Part shown: positions 24,945 to 33,310 of the stretch, in pieces
How positions within the stretch are numbered: the stretch's first letter is position 1
Layout: each line of letters opens with the position of its first letter
Source of the DNA: Geodermatophilaceae bacterium
Lineage (GTDB): Bacteria > Actinomycetota > Actinomycetes > Mycobacteriales > Geodermatophilaceae
NCBI GenBank assembly: GCA_013812145.1
Contig: JACCTY010000101.1
Coordinates: 1 to 47,074 of the forward strand
DNA length: 47,074 bases
Reading direction: 5' to 3'
The notes under the pieces: generated by a model
Databases searched by the model: none
Seen by the model: the letters and a program-made list of their open reading frames with translations, nothing else
Told to the model about the DNA's origin: nothing
Position numbers and translations under genes: made by a program

Positions 24945-25925
24945 ATGGACAGAGGTACGCCGCAGGGCGATCACGTGCCCGTTCTGCTCGACCGCTGCCT
25001 GGCGCTGCTCGCCCCGGCGCTGCACCCGAGAACTGAAGCCGATCGGCCAGCAGTAGTCGTCGACGCAACCCTCGGACTCGGCGGTCACGCGGAGGCGCTG
25101 CTGCGGGCACACCCAGACCTTCGGCTGGTAGGCCTCGATCGGGATCCGGCCGCACTGGAGCGCAGCCGCAGCAGGCTGTCGCCGTACGCCGAGCGCCTGC
25201 ACCTGGTCCACGCGGTGTACGACGCGCTGCCCGCCGTACTGGCCGAGTTGGGTCTGGACTCCGTCGACGGCGTGCTGTTCGACCTTGGTGTGTCCTCGAT
25301 GCAACTGGACCGGGCGGAACGCGGCTTCGCCTACTCACAGGACGCACCGCTGGACATGCGGATGGACCAGACCGGAGGCCGGACCGCCGGCGAGATCGTC
25401 AACGGTTACTCCGCCGCCCGGCTCGCCCAGATCCTGCGGGAGTACGGCGAGGAGCGGTTCGCCGGCCGGATCGCCGCCGCCATCGTCCGCGAGCGCGGCG
25501 ACACGCCGTTGGAGTCCACCGCCCGACTGGCCGAGTTGGTCCGAGCCGCCATCCCGGCGGCCACCAGGCGGACCGGCGGTCACCCGGCCAAGCGGACGTT
25601 CCAGGCGCTGCGGATCGAGGTGAACGGCGAACTGGAGTCGCTGCGAGCCGCAGTCCCGGCGGCGCTGGCTGCACTGGCCGTGGGTGGGCGGATCGTCGTA
25701 CTGAGCTATCACTCGCTGGAGGACCGCATCGTCAAGCGCGCGTTCGTATCGGAGTCGACCGACCGCACTCCGCTGGATCTTCCGGTACCGCTGCCGTCGG
25801 CGGCGCCGACGCTGCGCCTGCTGACCCGGGGCGCGGAAACCGCCACTGCCGACGAGGTAGCGGCCAATCCCCGGGCCGCCTCGGTCCGGCTGCGCGCTGC
25901 CGAGCGGCTGGAGGCCGCGGCGTGA
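24945..25925 (+). CDS. rsmH: 16S rRNA m4C1402 N4-methyltransferase
   Basis: RsmH (MraW) methylates N4 of C1402 in 16S rRNA. The 326-residue protein shows the family start [15 protein letters not shown], the SAM motif [15 protein letters not shown], then [23 protein letters not shown], the inserted helical domain, and the terminal [17 protein letters not shown]. The ATG at 24945 has GAGAGG about 8 nt upstream and fits the conserved N-terminus; an upstream in-frame start would add 18 residues. A 141-bp gap separates it from mraZ. A repeat element begins at its stop codon. Confidence 0.95.
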   Translation: MDRGTPQGDHVPVLLDRCLALLAPALHPRTEADRPAVVVDATLGLGGHAEALLRAHPDLRLVGLDRDPAALERSRSRLSPYAERLHLVHAVYDALPAVLAELGLDSVDGVLFDLGVSSMQLDRAERGFAYSQDAPLDMRMDQTGGRTAGEIVNGYSAARLAQILREYGEERFAGRIAAAIVRERGDTPLESTARLAELVRAAIPAATRRTGGHPAKRTFQALRIEVNGELESLRAAVPAALAALAVGGRIVVLSYHSLEDRIVKRAFVSESTDRTPLDLPVPLPSAAPTLRLLTRGAETATADEVAANPRAASVRLRAAERLEAAA

Positions 25926-25927
25926 GC

Positions 25928-25990
25928 GAGCGTAGCGAGCGAACAAGTGGATGCAGCGCGCCGCGAACGCGGCTCACCGAGCGCAGCGAG
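25928..25990. repeat. GAGCG(T/C)AGCGAG repeat element between rsmH and ftsL
   Basis: GAGCGTAGCGAG at 25928-25939 and GAGCGCAGCGAG at 25979-25990 are near-identical copies flanking a self-complementary stretch with CGCGCCGCG and CGCGG. Elements of this kind are dispersed extragenic repeats in many actinobacterial genomes. It fills the 73-bp space between rsmH and ftsL and supplies the GAGG used as the ftsL ribosome site. Confidence 0.5.
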
Positions 25991-25998
25991 GTGTGCAC

Positions 25999-26511
25999 GT
26001 GAGCGCGATGCCGGCGCCGGAGAGGCGACCGCGGCGAAGCCCGAGCGGTTCACCGACGACGTCCTCCCGCCCGCCCCATCGGGTGGCCGGCCGGTCCGCC
26101 GAGCCGGTGCGGGCCTCGGTGCGGCATCCCGCCGCGATGAGCGGTCAGGCCGCGGCGCGGCGCGCGCCGTTCGTGGCGGTCGTCCTGCTCATCATCGGCT
26201 GCGGCCTGGTCGCTCTGCTCGTGCTCAACACTGCGATCGCGGCGGACTCCTTTGCTGAGCGATCCCTGAGCCAGCAGATCGAGCAGTTGCAGTTGCGCGA
26301 ACAGCAGCTGCGACAGGAGGTCAGCGCCGCGCACGCCCCCGCAGCGCTGGCGCAGGCAGCGGCCGAGCAGGGGATGATCCCGAGCGGCACGTCCGCTTTC
26401 CTCGTCATCGCGCCGGACGGCACCACGCAGGTGGTCGGCAAGGCCAAGCCGGCTTCGCGTCAGCCGCCGGCCGGAGCAAACCCGCCTGCCGCACCCGGAG
26501 GAAATGGATGA
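25999..26511 (+). CDS. ftsL: Cell division protein FtsL
   Basis: A bitopic divisome protein of 170 residues: a basic, Ser/Pro-rich cytoplasmic N-terminus (1-55), one transmembrane helix (APFVAVVLLIIGCGLVALLV), a leucine-zipper-like periplasmic coiled coil (QQIEQLQLREQQLRQEV), then a DUF-like PAALAQAAAEQGMIP motif and a Pro-rich tail. It would act with DivIC/FtsB and FtsQ to license FtsW-FtsI. Identity rests on topology and position between rsmH and ftsI. The GTG at 25999 is preferred because GAGG lies 7 nt upstream. It overlaps ftsI by 4 bp. Confidence 0.9.
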   Translation: MSAMPAPERRPRRSPSGSPTTSSRPPHRVAGRSAEPVRASVRHPAAMSGQAAARRAPFVAVVLLIIGCGLVALLVLNTAIAADSFAERSLSQQIEQLQLREQQLRQEVSAAHAPAALAQAAAEQGMIPSGTSAFLVIAPDGTTQVVGKAKPASRQPPAGANPPAAPGGNG

Positions 26512-28310
26512 GCGCCACCGGACTGAGTTCGCCACCGCACCGCACCGGCCGGTCTGCTCGGCCGCGCCGGAGAACCCGGCGGTTGCGGCTGTCCGATCCG
26601 CACCGGAGAGTTCATGTCGGGCTGGCCGTCGTACTGGCCATCCTCACGATCATCAGTGGCCGGTTGGTCCAGTTGCAGGGTCTGGACGGGATGAAGTACG
26701 CCGCCGCGGCCGAAGAACTGCGGTTGACCACGCTCGACCTGCCCGCTGCCCGGGGGCAGATCCTGGACCGGGACGGCAACCCGCTGGCCTACTCGGTCGA
26801 GGCCCGGGCCATCTTCGCCGACCCGGCAATGATCACCGCGCCGGGGCGGACGGCGCTCGCACTGGCTCCGCTGCTGGACGTCAACGCCGACGCGCTGATG
26901 CCCTTGCTGACCAAGGAGGGGCGGTTCGTTTACCTCGACCGCGGTCTGAACCCCTCTGTCGCGCAGGCCATCATGGCCCTGGAGCTGCCCGGGATCGGTG
27001 AACTCGTCGAGCAGCGCCGGGAGTACCCGGCCCAGTGGACGGCCGCTCAGGTCATCGGGTTCGTCGGACGCGACGACACCGGCCTGGCCGGAATCGAGGA
27101 CCAGTTCAACGACGTGCTGACTGGCACGCCCGGGCAGCTCGTGTACGAGCAGGGCCGGTTCGGGCTGCCGATCCCGGCGGCGACGCACAGCCTGCAGGCG
27201 GCGGTACCCGGGAGCGACGTCCAGCTGACCCTGGATCAGGACCTGCAGTTCACGTTGGAGAAGGCGATCGCCGTCGCCAACGACAATCCGGGAGTCAGCA
27301 CCGTGCAGGCCGTGGTCCTCGACGTGGCCACCGGGCAGGTGCTCGCGATGGCGGGTAGTCCCGGATACGACGCCTCGGACCCCGGGTCGGTCAGCGGCGA
27401 CCAGCTGGGCAACCCGGTGGTCTCGCACGTGATCGAGCCCGGCTCGGTGAACAAGATGGTCACGATCGCCGGCGCTCTGGAGGAGGGACTGATCACGCCG
27501 GACACCGTGATGAACGTCCCTGACCACCTCGCGGTGTCCGACATCGTCATCAGCGATGCCTGGGGGCACGACCCGATCGACTTCACCGCCACCGGCATCA
27601 TCGGCAAGTCCAGCAACGTGGGCACCGTCATGCTCGCTCAGCGCCTCGGCGACGCGCGGCTGGAGGAATACCTGCGCCGGTTCGGGCTGGGGACCGCGAC
27701 CGGAATCGAGCTTCCCGCCGAGAGCGACGGAATCCTGGTGCCCCACACGGAATGGTCGGGCAGCCAGGCCGGGACCATCCCGTTCGGGCAGGGCATCTCG
27801 ATGACCGTTTTGCAGATGGCATCGATGTACCAGGCGGTCGCGAACGACGGCGTACTGGTGCCGCCGCGGATAGTCGACCGGGTCATCGGCCCCGACGGGA
27901 CCGTCCGTGACCAGCCGGCCCCGGAGCCGCGACGGGCCATCGAGTCCGACACCGCAGCGGACCTGCGCTACATGCTCGAGTCGGTGACGAACGAAGGCGG
28001 CACGGCGCCGCTGGCGCGCATCGACGGCTATCGCGTGGCCGGCAAGACCGGCACCGCCCAGCGGCCCAACCCCGAGTGCCGCTGCTACGCCGGCGGCGGT
28101 TACTGGGCGACGTTCGCCGGGTTCGCCCCGGCCGACGACCCCCGCTACGTGATCGCGATCAGTATCGAGCAGCCCGACGGCAGCGGGCACGGAGGCACGA
28201 TCGCCGCGCCGGTGTTCACCTCGATCATGTCGTTCGCGTTGGGGGACAATGGCGTTGCTCCGACCGGCACGCCGACCCCGGAGTTCCGGCTGACCACCGA
28301 TGACGCCTAG
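26508..28310 (+). CDS. ftsI: Septal peptidoglycan transpeptidase FtsI (PBP3/PbpB)
   Basis: Class B penicillin-binding protein of 600 residues that cross-links septal peptidoglycan with FtsW. A basic cytoplasmic tail and one transmembrane helix (about 36-56) precede the pedestal domain (DLPAARGQILDRDGNPLAYS). Transpeptidase motifs are all present: SVNK in EPGSVNK (catalytic S313, K316), SSN (368-370) and KTG in AGKTGTAQ (513-515). No PASTA domain is present. An unusual ECRCYAGG with two cysteines follows KTG. Downstream the operon is interrupted by about 1 kb of degenerate DNA before murE. Confidence 0.96.
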   Translation: MSATGLSSPPHRTGRSARPRRRTRRLRLSDPHRRVHVGLAVVLAILTIISGRLVQLQGLDGMKYAAAAEELRLTTLDLPAARGQILDRDGNPLAYSVEARAIFADPAMITAPGRTALALAPLLDVNADALMPLLTKEGRFVYLDRGLNPSVAQAIMALELPGIGELVEQRREYPAQWTAAQVIGFVGRDDTGLAGIEDQFNDVLTGTPGQLVYEQGRFGLPIPAATHSLQAAVPGSDVQLTLDQDLQFTLEKAIAVANDNPGVSTVQAVVLDVATGQVLAMAGSPGYDASDPGSVSGDQLGNPVVSHVIEPGSVNKMVTIAGALEEGLITPDTVMNVPDHLAVSDIVISDAWGHDPIDFTATGIIGKSSNVGTVMLAQRLGDARLEEYLRRFGLGTATGIELPAESDGILVPHTEWSGSQAGTIPFGQGISMTVLQMASMYQAVANDGVLVPPRIVDRVIGPDGTVRDQPAPEPRRAIESDTAADLRYMLESVTNEGGTAPLARIDGYRVAGKTGTAQRPNPECRCYAGGGYWATFAGFAPADDPRYVIAISIEQPDGSGHGGTIAAPVFTSIMSFALGDNGVAPTGTPTPEFRLTTDDA

Positions 28311-28332
28311 GTCGAACTGCTGGCCGCCGGCG

Positions 28333-29007
28333 TCAGGTGAGATGGCAGCTCAGGTGCTCGCTGAGGGTGTCGTGGAGGGTGGCAAGCTGGCGGAAGGCGT
28401 CGGCGAGCGCCTAGCCGCAGGGCGAAGGTGGTCAGGGTTGCCCGGACGTCCGGCGCTAAGCCCTCGGCCGACATCTGGGCCAGCTTCTCAAGCCCTTCGC
28501 TCCCGCCGATCGAGCCCGGTGGCATCGCGACGTCGTGGCCACCGAGCCACGCCGCCGCGGATGGCAGGAGGTCTCGGATCGCATCGTGGACGTCGCGCCG
28601 GGCGACTCTGCTGATGTCTGTCCGCATCGGGTAGTCGCCGTCGGCGTAGGCGACGGTCTCCCCCTTCCAAGCGGCGCAAAGATCTCGGTCGGCAGTCGAG
28701 ACCACGGATAACCCTGCGGGTCGTGGAAGGTGATGGATTCATCGTCGATCTGCACGCCGAGCACGAAGTGGTCAGCCCCGACGGGTCCGCCAGCGCCGGT
28801 TTGATGCCGTAGCAAACCCAGCTCTAGCGGCCCCAGCATCACCGGCCCCGTCGAGGAGCGGGACGCGCCCGGCGATGAGCTGGAAGCCGAAGGGTGATCC
28901 GGTCAGGGTCTCCACGACGTAGTCGCGTGGTGCGCTGCGGCCGAGCACAGCGACGAGGGTGTTGTGTAGCAGTAGGGCCCGCTGCCCACGTACGGTTGCA
29001 TGTCCAT
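28333..29007 (-). pseudogene. BtrH N-terminal-like gene, broken by several frameshifts
   Basis: Reading the minus strand from the ATG at 29007 gives MDMQPYVGSGPYCY; after a shift near 28965 the frame continues NTLVAVLGRSAPRDYVVETL and GSPFGFQLIAGRVPLLDG. A second shift near 28845 leads to GPVGADHFVLGVQIDDESI and FHDPQGYPW, a third near 28675 to WKGETVAYADGDYPMRTD and on to LEKLAQM, and a fourth near 28405 to LADAFRQLATLHDTLSEHL and a stop at 28333. The pieced protein resembles the BtrH N-terminal (butirosin H-like cysteine acyltransferase or peptidase-fold) family: YCYxNT would carry the Cys, DHFV the His and DPQG the polar residue. With four shifts it cannot be functional. It lies antisense within the dcw cluster. 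Confidence 0.65.
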
Positions 29008-29164
29008 TTCAGAGTTCCACTCTGTGACTGTCGGGTTGGGACGTAGCTGGGACGCGCCTCGCGTGACCGGAAGTTGGAACTCGGTGATCCGGTGGCGCAG
29101 ATCATCAGGGCACCGTCGCCGCGGGCGACACGCCGTTTTGACCAAGATCGGCGGAGGGGGACCA

Positions 29165-29257
29165 GCCCCCTGTGACAGCCGGTCCCCCCTTCAAGGGCGG
29201 CAACACCGGCTCGATCCGCGCCCACAGCTCATCGGTCAACACCGCAGTACGCGACAT
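29165..29257 (-). mobile_element. IS5-type transposase N-terminal fragment
   Basis: The minus-strand frame starting at 29257 reads MSRTAVLTDELWARIEPVLP then PLKGG, the typical N-terminus of IS5-family transposases (LTDELWxxIEPLLP). Only about 30 residues remain; no catalytic DDE region and no terminal inverted repeats are seen. It is upstream of the broken BtrH-like gene and is a likely witness of how the foreign segment arrived. The flanks 29008-29164 and 29258-29327 show no other feature. Confidence 0.6.
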
Positions 29258-29327
29258 GACCTGACAGTCGGCCTCAGACGCGCTCAGATAGGAGACACGC
29301 CTAGCCGGTAACGAACTCATGGATGGG

Positions 29328-29333
29328 TACCCT
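29328..29333 (+). promoter_or_regulatory. Candidate -10 (TACCCT) of murE
   Basis: TACCCT fits TANNNT and is followed by exactly 7 nt and the GTG at 29341, with no Shine-Dalgarno site, so a leaderless murE transcript is plausible. It would re-start transcription of murE-ftsQ after the 1-kb degenerate insert. No clear -35 is visible. Confidence 0.45.
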
Positions 29334-29340
29334 CGCCGGT

Positions 29341-30846
29341 GTGCCTCTTCACCCCCGGCCGGCCCGGCCGGCGCCGCGGAGGCTGGCCGAGTTGGCAGCC
29401 GCGTTCGGCCTGCCGGTGCCGGTCGGCGGCGGCGAGACCGTGCTGACCGGCCTGACGCTGGACAGCCGCGCGGTGCGCATCGGTGACCTGTACGCCGCCC
29501 TGCCCGGGACCAATGTGCACGGGGCAAAGTTCGTCGGTCAGGCAGTCGGGGCCGGTGCGGTCGCCGTACTGACCGACCCCGGCGGCGAGGCGGCGGCCGC
29601 GGTCGGCTCCGTGCCGGTCCTGGTGGCCGATGACCCGAGGGCGCGGCTGGGGGAAATCGCGGCCTGGGTTTACGGCCGCACCGGCCTGCCGGTGATCGGG
29701 ATCACCGGCACCAACGGCAAGACGACGGTGGTCCACCTCCTCGAGGCGGGGCTCCGCGCGGCCGGGGTCGTCCCCGGGCTGATCGGCACCGTCGAGACCC
29801 GGATCGGCGACGCGGCGGTCCCTAGCACGCGGACGACGCCGGAGGCGCCCGACCTGCACGCGCTCCTCGCCGTCATGGCCGAGCGTGGCGTGCAGGCGGT
29901 GGCCATGGAGGTGTCCAGCCATGCGCTGGCGCAGCACCGCGTGGACGGCCTGCGGTTCGCCGTCGGGGCATTCACCAACCTCTCGCAGGACCATCTGGAC
30001 TTCCACGGCGACCTGGAGCGGTACTTCGACGCCAAGGCGCTGCTCTTCGACGGCCGTTGCGAGCACGAGGTGGTCAACGTCGACGATACCTACGGCCGGC
30101 GACTCGTCGGGCCGGCGACGATCACGGTGTCCGCCAACGGCGACCCGCGGGCGCACTGGCGAGCGGGTGACATCACGACGGATGCACGGGGTGGCAGCCG
30201 GTTCACCGTCAGCGGACCTGACGGGGTGAGCTTTGCGGCCGAGGTCGGACTGCCAGGGCGCTTCAACGTCGCCAATGCCCTGCTGGCGCTCGCGATCCTG
30301 GCCACGGCCGGCGTCGATCCGGCGCGGGCGGCGGCTGGAATCGGGCGGGCGACCGTGCCGGGTCGGATGGAACCGGTGACCGCCGGGCAGCCGTTCACCG
30401 CGCTGGTCGACTATGCCCACACCCCCGACGCGGTCAGCACGCTGCTCGCGGCGCTGCGCCCGATCACGCCAGGCCAGCTGATCGTCGTACTCGGCTGCGG
30501 CGGCGACCGCGACCAGGGCAAGCGCGAGCTGATGGGGGCGGCCGCCGCCCGCGGAGCGGATCTGCTCATGGTGACCGACGACAACCCGCGTTCGGAGGAT
30601 GCCGGCGCCATCCGCGCGGCGATGCTGCGCGGGGTCTACGAGGTGAGTCCCGATGCCCGGGCCGAGGTGCTGGAGGTCGCCGGGCGGCGGGAGGCCATCG
30701 CCGCTGCCGTAGCCCGTGCCGGTTCCGCGGACACCGTCGTCGTCGCCGGCAAGGGGCACGAGCAGGGACAGGAGACCGACGGCGTCCTCCGGCCCTTCGA
30801 TGACCGCCGGATCCTCGCCGAGCTGATCGGGTCGCTCGTCCGGTGA
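29341..30846 (+). CDS. murE: UDP-MurNAc-L-Ala-D-Glu:meso-DAP ligase MurE
   Basis: Adds the third stem-peptide residue in peptidoglycan synthesis (cytoplasm, ATP-dependent). The 501-residue protein has the N-terminal UDP-binding domain (LTLDSRAV), the P-loop GITGTNGKTT, the central motif SQDHLDFHG, the carbamylated-Lys region DAKALLFD, and the specificity motif DNPR (DDNPRSED), which selects meso-diaminopimelate over lysine. I prefer the GTG at 29341 (PLHPRPARP) over the ATG at 29323 because of the TANNNT-N7-start spacing and similarity to usual N-termini. Its end overlaps murF by 4 bp. Confidence 0.95.
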   Translation: MPLHPRPARPAPRRLAELAAAFGLPVPVGGGETVLTGLTLDSRAVRIGDLYAALPGTNVHGAKFVGQAVGAGAVAVLTDPGGEAAAAVGSVPVLVADDPRARLGEIAAWVYGRTGLPVIGITGTNGKTTVVHLLEAGLRAAGVVPGLIGTVETRIGDAAVPSTRTTPEAPDLHALLAVMAERGVQAVAMEVSSHALAQHRVDGLRFAVGAFTNLSQDHLDFHGDLERYFDAKALLFDGRCEHEVVNVDDTYGRRLVGPATITVSANGDPRAHWRAGDITTDARGGSRFTVSGPDGVSFAAEVGLPGRFNVANALLALAILATAGVDPARAAAGIGRATVPGRMEPVTAGQPFTALVDYAHTPDAVSTLLAALRPITPGQLIVVLGCGGDRDQGKRELMGAAAARGADLLMVTDDNPRSEDAGAIRAAMLRGVYEVSPDARAEVLEVAGRREAIAAAVARAGSADTVVVAGKGHEQGQETDGVLRPFDDRRILAELIGSLVR

Positions 30847-32234
30847 TCCCGCTGACCCTCGCCGAAGTCGCCGCGGCAGTGGACGGCCGGCTCACCGGCG
30901 GCGCCGACCCGGCCACGACGGTGTCGGGCACGGTGGAGTTCGACTCCCGCACGGTCGGCCCGGGTGGACTGTTCGTGGCATTGTCCGGCGAGCGGGTCGA
31001 CGGGCACGATTTCGCCGCGGCAGCGGTCGCCGCGGGCGCGATGGGCGTCCTGGCCGCTCGCCCGCTGGCCGGCGTCCCAACGGTCGTCGTACCGGACGTC
31101 CAGGTTGCCCTCGGGCGTTTGGCTCGCGCGGTGGTCGACCGCCTGCCCGGTCTGACGATCGTCGGTGTGACCGGATCGTCAGGAAAGACCTCGACCAAGG
31201 ACCTGCTGGCCCACGTCCTGGGAGGCCTGGGGGCGACGGTCGCACCGCCCGGCTCCTTCAACAACGAGATCGGCCATCCGCACACGGTTCTGCGGACGGA
31301 CTTCGAGACCCGTTACCTGGTGCTCGAGTGCTCGGCTCGGGCGCCCGGCCACATCGCGGCCTTGTGCGTCATCGCACCGCCAAGCATCGGTGTCGTCCTC
31401 AACGTCGGTACGGCGCACCTGGGCGAGTTCGGCAGCCGCTGCGCCATCGCCCGCAGCAAGACCGAGCTGGTCCAGTCCCTGCCGGCAGACGGGGTGGCCG
31501 TGCTCAACGCCGACGACCCGACCGTGCTGGCCATGGCCGAGGCCACCGGCGCCCGCGTCGTGACCGTCGGGCGGGCGGTTGGCGCCACCGTGTGCGCCGA
31601 GGATGTCGCGCTCGACGACGCCGGGCGACCGTCGTACACCCTGGTCTGCCCCGAGGGACGGTCCACCGTCAGCCTGGGCCTGTACGGCGCCCACCACGTC
31701 GGCAACTCGCTGGCCGCGGCCGCGGTCGCCCTGGCGTTGGGGATGCCGGTGGACGACGTGGCCGCGGCTCTGGGCACGGCGCGGCCGGCCAGCCGGTGGC
31801 GAATGGAGGTCACCGACTCCGACGACGGCGTACGGGTGATCAACGACGCCTACAACGCCAATCCCGAATCGATGGCCGCGGCGCTGCGGGCGCTCGCCGC
31901 GATGGCGGCCGGGCGCCGGTCGTGGGCGGTGCTCGGCGAGATGGCCGAACTCGGAGAACACGGCCCTGCCGCCCACGTCGAGGTCGGGCGCCTCGCGGCG
32001 GAGCTGGGAATCCACCGGATCGTCACGGTCGGCGCGGCGGCGCGGGCCATCCTGGACGGAGCGGGCGGCGTACCCGTGTCCGATGTGGCGGCGGCGATCG
32101 AGTTGCTGCACGGCGCGATCCGCCCTGGCGACGTCGTGCTGGTCAAGGCCTCACGCGCTGCTGGGCTGGAGCGGGTAGCCACTGCCCTACTACTGCGGTC
32201 GGGGCGGACTGTTGCCGCGGGGACTTCGAAGTGA
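30843..32234 (+). CDS. murF: UDP-MurNAc-tripeptide:D-Ala-D-Ala ligase MurF
   Basis: Completes the UDP-MurNAc-pentapeptide. The 463-residue protein shows VEFDSRTVGPGGLFVAL, the P-loop GVTGSSGKTSTKD, GSFNNEIGHP (MurF-specific), LNVGTAHLGEFG, and VINDAYNANPESM. The GTG start overlaps the murE stop (GTGA), and its stop overlaps the mraY start in the same manner, so translation is coupled along the operon. Confidence 0.96.
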   Translation: MIPLTLAEVAAAVDGRLTGGADPATTVSGTVEFDSRTVGPGGLFVALSGERVDGHDFAAAAVAAGAMGVLAARPLAGVPTVVVPDVQVALGRLARAVVDRLPGLTIVGVTGSSGKTSTKDLLAHVLGGLGATVAPPGSFNNEIGHPHTVLRTDFETRYLVLECSARAPGHIAALCVIAPPSIGVVLNVGTAHLGEFGSRCAIARSKTELVQSLPADGVAVLNADDPTVLAMAEATGARVVTVGRAVGATVCAEDVALDDAGRPSYTLVCPEGRSTVSLGLYGAHHVGNSLAAAAVALALGMPVDDVAAALGTARPASRWRMEVTDSDDGVRVINDAYNANPESMAAALRALAAMAAGRRSWAVLGEMAELGEHGPAAHVEVGRLAAELGIHRIVTVGAAARAILDGAGGVPVSDVAAAIELLHGAIRPGDVVLVKASRAAGLERVATALLLRSGRTVAAGTSK

Positions 32235-33310
32235 GTTCTGTTCTCCTTGCGGCGATCGTGTCGCTGGTCGTGTCGATCATGTTCACCCCTTTTGCGATCC
32301 GGCTCCTGCGCCGCCGCGGCATCGGCCAGGAGATCCGCATCGACGGCCCGCAGACCCACCTGTCCAAGCAGGGCACTCCGACGATGGGTGGCGCGGTGGT
32401 CGTGCTGTCCACCGTTCTCGGCTACGCCGGAGCACAGCTGTATCTGCTCACCCAACCCGGCCGGGGGCCTACTGCCACCGGATTCCTGTTGCTGTACCTC
32501 ATGGTCGGGCTCGGCTTCGTCGGGTTCCTGGACGACTTCATCAAGGTGCGGCACAAGCGCAGCCTTGGCCTCAGCAAGACGGCAAAACTGGTCGGCCAGC
32601 TCGTTGTGGGGGTCAGCTTTGCCATCATGGCGCTGCAGTTCGAACGAGACGGGCTTGCGCCGGCCTCAACGAGCCTGTCGTTCGTCAGAGACATCCCCGA
32701 GATCACGTTCGGTGTCGTGCTGTTCGTGATCTTCGCGTACCTGATGGTCGCCGGCTTCTCCAACGCACTCAACCTGACAGACGGGCTGGACGGGTTGGCC
32801 GCCGGGTCATCGGTGATGGTGTTCGGGTCGTACGTCGTCATCTCGTTCTGGCAGTTCGGGCACCTGTGTGCCCGACAGGAGATCTCTGGTTGTTATGAGA
32901 TCCGCGACCCGCTGGACATCACGCTGGTAGCTGCCGCGGCCCTCGGGGCCTGCTTCGGATTCCTCTGGTGGAACGCCAATCCGGCCCGCATCATCATGGG
33001 CGACACCGGTTCGTTGGCGCTGGGCGGGCTGATGGCCGGCATGGCGGTGCTCACCAAGACCGAGTTGCTGCTCGTCGTACTGGGTGGCTTGTTCGTCGTC
33101 GAGACGCTGTCGGTCGCGACCCAGATCCTGGTCTTCAAGGCGACCCGAAAACGGGTGTTCCGAATGGCTCCGATCCATCACCACTTCGAGCTGGCTGGGT
33201 GGACCGAGATGACCGTCGTAGTGCGGTTCTGGATCATCACCGGATTGGCCGTCGCCTTTGGGCTGGGACTGTTCTACACCGACTGGCTGGCCGCCGCGAA
33301 CATCCAGTGA
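32231..33310 (+). CDS. mraY: Phospho-MurNAc-pentapeptide transferase MraY
   Basis: Transfers phospho-MurNAc-pentapeptide to undecaprenyl phosphate, giving lipid I at the inner membrane face. The 359-residue protein has about ten transmembrane helices and the family motifs SKQGTPTMGG, FLDDFIK (catalytic Asp pair), NALNLTDGLDGLA, and MAPIHHHFELAGW. The start is the GTG at 32231 overlapping the murF stop; the frame upstream is only a shadow within murF. It overlaps murD by 4 bp. Confidence 0.96.
   Translation: MSSVLLAAIVSLVVSIMFTPFAIRLLRRRGIGQEIRIDGPQTHLSKQGTPTMGGAVVVLSTVLGYAGAQLYLLTQPGRGPTATGFLLLYLMVGLGFVGFLDDFIKVRHKRSLGLSKTAKLVGQLVVGVSFAIMALQFERDGLAPASTSLSFVRDIPEITFGVVLFVIFAYLMVAGFSNALNLTDGLDGLAAGSSVMVFGSYVVISFWQFGHLCARQEISGCYEIRDPLDITLVAAAALGACFGFLWWNANPARIIMGDTGSLALGGLMAGMAVLTKTELLLVVLGGLFVVETLSVATQILVFKATRKRVFRMAPIHHHFELAGWTEMTVVVRFWIITGLAVAFGLGLFYTDWLAAANIQ

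Noticed and set aside
26460-28190. A 576-codon minus-strand frame across ftsI
   Set aside because: It mirrors ftsI codon structure and shows no recognisable motif.
28300-28614. A 104-codon plus-strand frame after ftsI
   Set aside because: It is the antisense of the better-supported BtrH-like pseudogene and has no recognisable motif.
29317-30759. A 480-codon minus-strand frame across murE
   Set aside because: Antisense shadow; the plus strand carries all MurE motifs.
31328-32230. N-terminal extension of the mraY frame back through murF
   Set aside because: The stretch before 32231 is Arg/Gly-rich out-of-frame murF sequence; the GTG overlapping the murF stop is the sensible start.
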